Source of the DNA: Rheinheimera pacifica
GTDB lineage: Bacteria; Pseudomonadota; Gammaproteobacteria; Enterobacterales; Alteromonadaceae
Length of the DNA: 64,000 nucleotides
NCBI RefSeq assembly: GCF_900108485.1
Contig: NZ_FNXF01000016.1
Coordinates: forward strand, 1-64,000
Direction: 5' to 3'
The notes beneath the pieces are model-generated. The model saw only the letters and a program-made list of their open reading frames with translations, was not told the origin of the DNA and did no database searches. Positions 54,832 through 61,952 of this stretch are shown one piece after another. Made by a program: the position numbers and the translations under genes. Position 1 is the first letter of the stretch. Each line of letters begins with the position of its first letter.

Positions 54832-55803
54832 ATGAATTTTTTCAATGAATTACTAAACGGTGATTTTATGCCGCATGGCCATTGTTTGCTATGGCGCACC
54901 GATTTACTGCTGCTACATGTGGGGGGCGATACGCTGACATTTATCGCCTATATGCTGATCCCGATAGCCTTGATAAGGCTCGTAAGGGCAAGGGATGATC
55001 TGCGCTTTGACTGGATGTTTCTGCTATTTGCCGGTTTTATCTTTTTCTGCGGCGCCACCCATATTCTTGGCATTATCAATGTCTGGCATGGCTATTACTA
55101 TATTCACGGCATTATAAAGTCGATGACCGGCATTATCTCCATCCTGACAGCGATATTACTCTGGTACTTGCTGCCGCAGGCGATAAGCTTACCCGGCAAA
55201 CGTGCTATGGAGGCTAAAATTGTGGCACTGATGCGGGCTGAACATGAACTGGCCGCATCGAACCAGCGGCTGGAAGCTGAGGTAAAAAAACGTACGGCCC
55301 AGTTGGAGAAAATGGCCACCACGGATGAGCTGACAGAGCTGTTAAACCGGCGCGAAATTATGCGCCTGCTTGAGCTGGAGGTTGCCCGCGCTGATCGCCA
55401 GGGTGCTGCGCTGAGTATTATGATGCTGGACCTGGATCACTTTAAGGCGATAAACGACAGTTATGGCCATCAGGCCGGCGATCGGGCCTTAAAAAGTGCC
55501 GCTGAAACTTTTAAACAACAGCTGAGAAAAACCGACTTTATCGGCCGCATTGGCGGCGAAGAGTTTCTGGTTCTTTTACCCGACACCAATATCAGCAGTG
55601 CTTGCGTGCTTGCCAACCGCATTCGTCAGGCTTTGGAACAGCAAACCACCGACAACTCTGCAATACCAACCTGTACCGCCAGCATAGGGGTGACACAATA
55701 TATCGCCTCTGACGATCTGCACAGTTTAATCCAGCGCGCCGATGAAACTCTGTATCAGGCAAAATCCAATGGCCGTAATTGTGTGTATCAGTCACCAGAC
55801 TAA
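54832..55803 (+). CDS. Diguanylate cyclase with ethylene-receptor-like domain
   Basis: A 323-residue membrane protein predicted to make c-di-GMP. Residues about 25-125 form three helices very like the ethylene-binding domain of ETR1: Asp33, Tyr40, Ile43-Pro44 and CGATH (Cys73, His77) match ETR1 Asp25, Tyr32, Ile35-Pro36, Cys65 and His69 with the same spacing. These residues bind the copper cofactor and ethylene. A coiled coil (about 130-165) leads to a GGDEF domain with LDLDHFKAINDSYGHQAGD, intact GGEEF (241-245) and the inhibitory I-site RKTD (232-235). The 170-bp upstream gap has no other gene. Confidence 0.9.
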   Translation: MNFFNELLNGDFMPHGHCLLWRTDLLLLHVGGDTLTFIAYMLIPIALIRLVRARDDLRFDWMFLLFAGFIFFCGATHILGIINVWHGYYYIHGIIKSMTGIISILTAILLWYLLPQAISLPGKRAMEAKIVALMRAEHELAASNQRLEAEVKKRTAQLEKMATTDELTELLNRREIMRLLELEVARADRQGAALSIMMLDLDHFKAINDSYGHQAGDRALKSAAETFKQQLRKTDFIGRIGGEEFLVLLPDTNISSACVLANRIRQALEQQTTDNSAIPTCTASIGVTQYIASDDLHSLIQRADETLYQAKSNGRNCVYQSPD

Positions 55804-55845
55804 CGCCGCCACAACCGTCGTTGCGTACTGCGCAGCAAAGCAGAA

Positions 55846-56850
55846 TTATAGTTTGCCTGGTTGCAGCTTAATCCGCAGTAAATAACGGCTGGCGGTGATA
55901 TACAGCCAACTGTTGTCACGGCTTAACGCCACATTGGCCGCAGCTACACCGGTTTGTATTGTGCCAAGGTGTTCACCCTGTGGCGATAACAGCCAAACGC
56001 CACCCGGCCCGGTGGCTAGCAATACGCCTGATGGCAGCACTTTTAAGCCATCGGGCAGGCCGCTGGCAGTTTTAGTTGCATCTGTGGCATCAAAAAACAG
56101 CTCGCCTTTCGCCAAACTGCCATCGGCGTTAACAGCATAACGCCACCACTGCGCTGCCGCAGGGTCAGAATTGGCAACATACAGCCATTGCTCGTCCGGT
56201 GAAAACGCCAGGCCATTCGGTCGTGTTAAATTATCAGCTAACAGCGTGATCTTGCCATCTGGTCCCAGCCGGTATACGCCATTTACGCTTTGCTGTTTTT
56301 GCGCTGAATCATCACCGCCTTTTAAGCCATAAGGCGGATCAGTAAAGTAGTAAGCACCGCTGCTATGCTGCACCAGATCATTCGGGCTGTTTAGCAGTTT
56401 GCCCTGATAATGGCTCACCAATGTCTGATAACGCGGTAATTTGCCGGAGGCATCCTGCAACAGCGCCAGGCGCCGATCGCCATGCTGCGCCAGCACCAGC
56501 TGATTGTCGGCATTAAAGATCAGGCCGTTGGCACCTTCCTGCAGATTATTCTCCGGGTACAGGCCACTATAGCCAGAAGGCTGCAGATATACCGTTAAAC
56601 CGCGTGCTTCACTCCAGCGGAAAACTTTATTCTCCGGTACATCGGAGAACAGAATATCGCCGGTATCAGGCTCGGCTACCGGCCCTTCTGCCCAGCGAAA
56701 GCCTGTGGCCAGCTGCTCCAGCGTTGCATCTGCAGCCACTAACTGCTGCATTTGCGGCTTAAGTGTTAATACCGGCTGTGCCGGCCAGGGCGGGTTGGCA
56801 GCCAGTGCCGGGGCAATAAGTAAACACAGTGCAAAAGCTGAAAAACGCAT
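55846..56850 (-). CDS. Secreted SMP-30/gluconolactonase-family protein
   Basis: A 334-residue exported six-bladed beta-propeller with a signal peptide (cleavage after LAA, near 18). Family landmarks are GFRWAEGPVAEPDTGDILFS (metal-binding Glu), NSPNDLVQHSSGAYYFTDPP, and RPNGLAFSPDEQWLYVANSD. These carry the divalent-metal ligands of gluconolactonase-type enzymes. The substrate could be an aldonolactone or similar ester. The gene stands alone, and 91 bp upstream of it lies the convergent-free start of map in the same direction. Confidence 0.88.
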   Translation of the reverse strand: MRFSAFALCLLIAPALAANPPWPAQPVLTLKPQMQQLVAADATLEQLATGFRWAEGPVAEPDTGDILFSDVPENKVFRWSEARGLTVYLQPSGYSGLYPENNLQEGANGLIFNADNQLVLAQHGDRRLALLQDASGKLPRYQTLVSHYQGKLLNSPNDLVQHSSGAYYFTDPPYGLKGGDDSAQKQQSVNGVYRLGPDGKITLLADNLTRPNGLAFSPDEQWLYVANSDPAAAQWWRYAVNADGSLAKGELFFDATDATKTASGLPDGLKVLPSGVLLATGPGGVWLLSPQGEHLGTIQTGVAAANVALSRDNSWLYITASRYLLRIKLQPGKL

Positions 56851-56941
56851 AAAAATTCCGCTAAGTCAGAGCAAGTGCTTACAGGCTAGCATTAGTACCC
56901 GTTTGAAGAAATGCTCAAATTTGCTGTTTTGTTTATGTTTA

Positions 56942-57724
56942 TTAACACAACCGGGCTTGTTCTTCCGCTCGCAGCGTTAACACCTCTACCCCGTCTTCGG
57001 TTACGGCAACGGTATGCTCCCACTGCGCCGATAACTTTTTGTCGCGGGTTACCACTGTCCAGCCATCTTTTTTGGTTTTTACTTTGGCGCTGCCCTGGTT
57101 CAGCATGGGCTCTATGGTAAATACCATGCCCGGCTTTAACAGCATACCGGTTCCCGCAGCACCATAATGCAGTACCTGTGGCTCTTCGTGCATTTCACGG
57201 CCAATGCCGTGGCCGCAATATTCGCGTACCACGCTATAACCTTTGCTGCGGGCAAACTGTTCAATGGCAAAGCCAATATCGCCTAAACGGGCACCGGGTT
57301 TTACCGCCTTAATACCAAGCCATAGCGCGCTGTAACAGTCGTCTATTAACTGGCGCGCCAGAAAGCTCAGCTCACCAATGCCGTACATCTTGCTGGAATC
57401 GGCAATAAAGCCATGTTTTTCCAGCGTAATATCGACATTAACAATATCACCGTCTTTCAGCACCTGCGTAGCTGAAGGCACGCCATGGCATACGACGTCG
57501 TTAACCGACGTATTCAGTACATAAGCAAAACCATACTGGCCTTTGCTGGCCGGGCGCGCCTGTAATTCATCAACAATATAGCGCTCTGCCAAATCATTGA
57601 TCTGCAACGTAGACATGCCCGCTACGATGTTTTTATCCAGCATGGCAAATACCTGAGTCAGCAAGCGGCCGGCCTCACGCTGCAACGCCAGCTCGGCGGC
57701 AGTTTTAAGCTGAACGGCGCTCAT
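56942..57724 (-). CDS. map: Type I methionine aminopeptidase
   Basis: Removes the initiator methionine from new proteins. The 260 residues keep the full active site: CHGVP (His), NVDIT and ADSSKMY (two Asp), CGHGIGREMHEEPQ (metal His and second His), FTIEPM and QWEHTV (two Glu). GDTS of the usual enzyme is changed to ADSS, but the ligand Asp remains. Its start lies inside the 3' end of the ParD-like gene (20-bp overlap), so translation is coupled. It is probably a second MAP; a housekeeping copy is expected elsewhere. Confidence 0.92.
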   Translation of the reverse strand: MSAVQLKTAAELALQREAGRLLTQVFAMLDKNIVAGMSTLQINDLAERYIVDELQARPASKGQYGFAYVLNTSVNDVVCHGVPSATQVLKDGDIVNVDITLEKHGFIADSSKMYGIGELSFLARQLIDDCYSALWLGIKAVKPGARLGDIGFAIEQFARSKGYSVVREYCGHGIGREMHEEPQVLHYGAAGTGMLLKPGMVFTIEPMLNQGSAKVKTKKDGWTVVTRDKKLSAQWEHTVAVTEDGVEVLTLRAEEQARLC

Positions 57725-57923
57725 CGCTGCCTCCGGCCAGTTTAAACTCGGCCTGCTGCAGCAGCATTTGCACCAACTGCTGATAATTATGTGTTGGGTG
57801 CAGTTCAGCCAGCATACCCATTTTCAACCAGAATTCGGCCTGCGCATTAATTGAGCGTGACATAGCGCCGCTGGCTTTACGAATTTCTTCATGCAGTTCA
57901 TCTGCAATTTTAACAATACCCAA
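57705..57923 (-). CDS. ParD-like antitoxin-family protein
   Basis: A 72-residue protein with a ribbon-helix-helix-type N-terminus (GIVKIADELHEEIRKASG) and a helix with SRSINAQAEFWLKMGMLAE, as in the ParD-like family (PF11903). It starts with TTG at 57923, preceded by GGAG at seven bases. The gene overlaps map by 20 bp. A perfect inverted repeat lies about 36 bp upstream, as expected of an autorepressor. No ParE-type toxin is present next to it. Confidence 0.78.
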   Translation of the reverse strand: MGIVKIADELHEEIRKASGAMSRSINAQAEFWLKMGMLAELHPTHNYQQLVQMLLQQAEFKLAGGSDERRSA

Positions 57924-57949
57924 GGTGATACTCCGCTACTGGGGCCGCA

Positions 57950-57979
57950 ATATACGAAGTATATATAAAACATATATAC
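57950..57979. promoter_or_regulatory. Operator of the ParD-like/map operon
   Basis: GTATATAT-N5-ATATATAC (57959-57979) is an exact palindrome, and ATATAC-GAA-GTATAT (57950-57964) overlaps it, giving three half-sites. This is the pattern of an antitoxin operator between the start codon and the upstream promoter. Confidence 0.65.
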
Positions 57980-58105
57980 CGGTAAAGTCAGGCGTGTAAT
58001 TCCGGTTGCCCTAGCATTTTCAGTTGTACTAATTTTAAGTTGCGCTAAGGCGGTTATTTTCGCAAAGTAAACACCTCTGTTAATAAGCGCGAGATCAATA
58101 TACCA

Positions 58106-59143
58106 ATGGCTTCAGAACTGCGTACTCTGCTGGTGGGTTATGGTTATGCCGGTAAAACTTTTCACGCACCGCTGCTACGGGCAACGCCGGGCATTAAGCT
58201 GACGCATGTCGCGTCATCGCAGGCAGCACAGGTTAAACAACAGCTGGGGATTGATGTCACTGTACTGGCCGATTACCCTGCCGCCGTGCAACTGGCGGAT
58301 ATTGATCTGGTGGTAATTGCCAGCCCGAACGACAGCCATGCACCTTTAGCCGAACTGGCACTGCGCGCCGGTAAGCATGTAGTGGTAGATAAACCCTTTG
58401 CCCTCACCTTTAAAGAAGCCACAGCGTTAACCGCACTGGCGACAGAACAAAAACTGCTGCTGTCGGTATTTCATAACCGCCGCTTTGATGCCGATTTTCT
58501 CAGCCTGCAGCAACTGCTAAATAGCGCTCAGCTGGGCCGGGTAGCACATTTAGAATCACGCTTTGACCGCTTCCGGCCGCAGGTGCGTGAGCGCTGGCGT
58601 GAACAGGCCGGGCCGGGCGCCGGTTTATGGTTCGATTTAGGCCCGCACCTGCTGGACCAAAGCCTGGTGTTATTTGGCCTGCCTCACAGCATTACGGCCA
58701 GCTTAAAAACGCTACGGCCAGATGCCACAGCCACCGACTGGTTCTCGGTGTTGCTGGATTACAGCCACTTTAGCGTAACCCTTGGCGCCTCTATGCTGGC
58801 CGCCGCCCCTTCGCCGCGCTTTACCTTGCAGGCTCAACTGGGTAACTGGCAAAAATTTGGTCTGGATATACAGGAAGATCAGCTAAAACAAGGCTTAACA
58901 CCTGCTGATGCTGGCTGGGGCATAGAACCCCAACCCGGCTTATTGTATCAGGCAGACCACGTTACACCGTACAGCACAGCCGTGGGCTGTTATCAGCATT
59001 ATTATGCAGCCATTGTTGCTGCCATAAACGGCAAGGGCCCAAACCCGGTACCGCCACTGCAAGCCTGCAGCGTAATGCAGCTGCTTGAACTGGCTGAGCA
59101 ATCGGCAGCTGCCGGAAGAACATTGCCAGTTCAGCCGTTATAG
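58106..59143 (+). CDS. Gfo/Idh/MocA-family oxidoreductase
   Basis: A 345-residue NAD(P)-dependent dehydrogenase, close in pattern to YdgJ-type enzymes. The Rossmann start LLVGYGYAGKTFHAPLL lies at about 8-24; DLVVIASPNDSHAPLAELAL and HVVVDKPFALT hold the catalytic Lys (EKP-like motif DKP); GPGAGLWFDLGPHLLDQ contains the substrate-domain Asp/His. Probable substrates are sugars or inositols. It is divergent from the ParD-like gene, with 182 bp between. Confidence 0.9.
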   Translation: MASELRTLLVGYGYAGKTFHAPLLRATPGIKLTHVASSQAAQVKQQLGIDVTVLADYPAAVQLADIDLVVIASPNDSHAPLAELALRAGKHVVVDKPFALTFKEATALTALATEQKLLLSVFHNRRFDADFLSLQQLLNSAQLGRVAHLESRFDRFRPQVRERWREQAGPGAGLWFDLGPHLLDQSLVLFGLPHSITASLKTLRPDATATDWFSVLLDYSHFSVTLGASMLAAAPSPRFTLQAQLGNWQKFGLDIQEDQLKQGLTPADAGWGIEPQPGLLYQADHVTPYSTAVGCYQHYYAAIVAAINGKGPNPVPPLQACSVMQLLELAEQSAAAGRTLPVQPL

Positions 59144-59198
59144 CTAACACTACATCGCAGCGTTATTGAGTAACAGTGCAATTAGACAAGGAGATACT

Positions 59199-59798
59199 AT
59201 GGCCCGCTTTGCCCTGAGTAAGCTGTATTTACTGCCATTGCTGTGCACACCGCTATTGGCATCAGCGCAATTTAACCAATGTGACATCGATGCCCCTGCG
59301 GCAGTTTACGGTGCCCAAACCTGGCTGGAAATGGGCCATCCGCTAAATATGACTATAGAGCGCCTTGGCCGCTTGCCGGACAGCGCCGGCGCTAAGCTTA
59401 TTGCACTGGCGTATCAGGGCTGGCAGCAAGGCAAAGCCGAACAGCAAATCAATACCGAAGTTACCGCACTGTGTAAAACCTTTACTGCCGACGCCCTGCT
59501 GGCAGACGTAATAGAAAGCCCCTGGCCGGTGCTGCGCACAGTATGCGGCGATGCCAGTGAAAACCTGGTTACCGTGCTAAACGACGCCGGTGGCGTTAAT
59601 GCCAGTGCAGCTACAGTGCTGTTTTATCTTAAAGGTGAAGAACCAGCACCAAATTTACTGCCACTGGCCGAACAGGCTGTAGCACTTAAACGGCAAAATC
59701 GCGCCGATATGCAGATCCTTGAGCAGTTGTATAGCAGCTGCGCCAGCAAAAGCGATGCCTACAAATTAGCATTGGGCAAAGAAATATATGTTGAATAG
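59199..59798 (+). CDS. Periplasmic hypothetical protein
   Basis: A 199-residue protein with a signal peptide (MARFALSKLYLLPLLCTPLLASAQ, cleavage near 23). The ATG at 59199 has GGAG six bases upstream. The mature chain is helical and has four cysteines (NQCDID, TALCKTF, RTVCGDA, YSSCASK) that may form two disulfides. I recognise no family. It follows the oxidoreductase by 55 bp, so cotranscription is possible. Confidence 0.65.
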   Translation: MARFALSKLYLLPLLCTPLLASAQFNQCDIDAPAAVYGAQTWLEMGHPLNMTIERLGRLPDSAGAKLIALAYQGWQQGKAEQQINTEVTALCKTFTADALLADVIESPWPVLRTVCGDASENLVTVLNDAGGVNASAATVLFYLKGEEPAPNLLPLAEQAVALKRQNRADMQILEQLYSSCASKSDAYKLALGKEIYVE

Positions 59799-59824
59799 CC
59801 GGCACTGTATAAAGGGTTAATTAG

Positions 59825-61864
59825 CTACTGGCTTAGCTCGCTAATATTGCCGTTGGTTAAATCCAGCATAAAGTGCATATCGCTTTCACCATGGCGAAAG
59901 GCCTGTAGCAGCTGAAACACATCGCCAAACTGCCGGGCAAAGCTATTGCTGCCGGTTGCGGTTTCGGCTTTAGCCGCCAGTAAGCGCGTAAGCAACTGAT
60001 ACTGCGCCAGCCGCTGCGGGCTGATATCCTGCAGTGCCAGTTGGCCGGCATTACGCAGCCGGTAAAAATCTACTGCTAAATCAAAACCATTCCAGCTGGC
60101 AAACTGCTGCAGCGTAAAACCAGCCTCTGCTGCCAATGTATCGGCTACCGCTGTAGCCTGCTGCCAGTTTTGGCTTTGCTGCAAGGTTGGCAGCTCTGCC
60201 AATAGCGGTGCTACAACCAGCGGGTTTTGCAGTTGTGATAACACCAGCATTTGCCGGCCATTTAATACCAGCAGGCTATCGCGCAGCGGCGCTGGCCAGT
60301 CTTGCGGTAAAAAGCGTTGCCGGGTTAATTCGCTAAGATGCCAGTTGGTAAATTCGCGGTAGTTTTTTGCCGTTAAAATCGCTTTGTTCCACAACGGTGC
60401 GCCCTGCTGTGTCAGCCTGTTATGCTCTTGCTGATAATGCTCAAATAACTCGTTATAACGCGGGATATCATTTAGTACCACGGTTTGTACTTCAACTTTT
60501 TGCTGCGGCTTTATTGTTACCAGCTTATACGCCGGTACATAAGCGGCCAGCGACGGCGCCTGTACATTAACCAGCACTTTACCATCCGGGCTTTTGCTGA
60601 TGCCGGTGTCGTTAATATGCATGTGGCCGCCAATATGCAGCTTTAAGCCGGTATCAGCCAGCAACTGGCTGACATTGTCGGCCGGGCGGCGTGCCAGCTG
60701 AAAACTGTCGGCACCAAACTGCGCGGCAATAGCAGCAGACTGGCCATTGTAAAACTCGGTCATCGGGTAATGGCTAAAGGCAATCAGCGTTTTGCCGGCT
60801 TGCTCAGCGCGCTGCACTACCTGGGTTATCCAGTCTGTTACCTGGGTTTTATGGCTAAACATTCTGTTATAACCGGCATTACCGGCCCCGGCATAACCGT
60901 TGCCATCGGCCTGCGGCAAATAAACATTGGCATCTATTGCCAGCAACCATAGCCCCTCTACCGGCTCTACCAGATAACTGCTGTCGGGTACCATGCTGCA
61001 CTGGCTGTATCCGGGCTGCTTATAGCGCCCGCCGGTGCCTTGCAGGCATATTTCATACTGGCGTTGGCTGTAAGTAGCCTGCTCACTGGCAAGGTTAGCG
61101 CTGTAGTTATGTTCGGTATAATCGCTGTACGGCGTTTCCCAATAGATATACCACGGCTGAGGGTAAAAACCAAACGGCGCCAGCTGCGCCATAATCTCTT
61201 GATAGCCCAGCTCTTTTACCTCTTCGCTGCAAATGGTGCTAAGTTTGCTGTGGCTCTGTGCTGCTGGCAATGTACCAGCGCACGCAGCACTGCCGGGGCT
61301 ATAGATCGGTTGTTCATAGCCATCAGCGCCTAAATAATCACTTTTACCGGCCGGGCGGCTAAAGGGCCGTACCGGATCATGGTTACCGGGGGCTGCAAAA
61401 AACTGCATGCCGTAAGTGTCGCTGTAATGCTGCAAAATAGCTGCCAGGCCGCGGATATGCAGCGGCTGGCCGTCATCGCTAAAATCACCGGGCAGCGCTA
61501 TCAGTTTAACACCGCGGGAGGCGGCATCGTCCAATGCCGCCAGCAAAGCAAAGTAGTTTTCATTAAATAACCGGGTAGATTTAAGCTGGGCTGCCATGCT
61601 ACGGATAGTGGCATTTTTACCGCTTTGGCTGTTAGGTAAACCGGCAAAGGCGCCATCGCTGAAATTAGCGTAAATATCGTGAAAATGAATGTCTGGCATA
61701 AAAGCGATTTGCAGCTCTTGCCCGGCAGCTAACTCAGCAGCGGGTGTTGCTGTTGATACTGATGTTAAAGCTTGTGTGGAGGCAGGTTGCTCCGAGCAAG
61801 CGCTGATACCCAGCGCGATGCCTGTTGCCGCCAGAACAAAACCGGGAAAATACTTAAACTGCAT
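59825..61864 (-). CDS. Metallophosphoesterase lipoprotein
   Basis: A 679-residue calcineurin-like phosphoesterase anchored as a lipoprotein (ISAC, Cys23; ATG at 61864). The dimetal motifs are in order: FMPDIHFHD, GDFSDDGQ, GNHDPV, FSHYPMT and GGHMHIND. Extra segments between GNHD and the later motifs, and a helical C-terminal third, make it longer than simple family members. The substrate is likely an extracellular phosphodiester or nucleotide. The TonB-dependent receptor gene is just upstream (89 bp) in the same direction, suggesting a scavenging pair. Confidence 0.88.
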   Translation of the reverse strand: MQFKYFPGFVLAATGIALGISACSEQPASTQALTSVSTATPAAELAAGQELQIAFMPDIHFHDIYANFSDGAFAGLPNSQSGKNATIRSMAAQLKSTRLFNENYFALLAALDDAASRGVKLIALPGDFSDDGQPLHIRGLAAILQHYSDTYGMQFFAAPGNHDPVRPFSRPAGKSDYLGADGYEQPIYSPGSAACAGTLPAAQSHSKLSTICSEEVKELGYQEIMAQLAPFGFYPQPWYIYWETPYSDYTEHNYSANLASEQATYSQRQYEICLQGTGGRYKQPGYSQCSMVPDSSYLVEPVEGLWLLAIDANVYLPQADGNGYAGAGNAGYNRMFSHKTQVTDWITQVVQRAEQAGKTLIAFSHYPMTEFYNGQSAAIAAQFGADSFQLARRPADNVSQLLADTGLKLHIGGHMHINDTGISKSPDGKVLVNVQAPSLAAYVPAYKLVTIKPQQKVEVQTVVLNDIPRYNELFEHYQQEHNRLTQQGAPLWNKAILTAKNYREFTNWHLSELTRQRFLPQDWPAPLRDSLLVLNGRQMLVLSQLQNPLVVAPLLAELPTLQQSQNWQQATAVADTLAAEAGFTLQQFASWNGFDLAVDFYRLRNAGQLALQDISPQRLAQYQLLTRLLAAKAETATGSNSFARQFGDVFQLLQAFRHGESDMHFMLDLTNGNISELSQ

Positions 61865-61909
61865 ACTTTTGCCAACTACTACTACAAAATCAAAACAGTG
61901 TACCGCCAA

Positions 61910-61934
61910 CGCTGTAACCAGCAAAGTTACAGCG
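61910..61934. repeat. Inverted repeat between receptor and phosphoesterase
   Basis: CGCTGTAAC and GTTACAGCG with a seven-base loop, in the gap between the TonB-receptor stop and the phosphoesterase start. No T run follows on the minus strand, so it may set differential expression and not terminate. Confidence 0.45.
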
Positions 61935-61952
61935 CCGGGGTGCTTATTGCAC

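Noticed and set aside
56942-57923. The ParD-like/map pair as an ordinary ParDE toxin-antitoxin system
   Set aside because: The second gene is a full methionine aminopeptidase, not a ParE/RelE-fold toxin, so only the small protein and the operator resemble ParDE.
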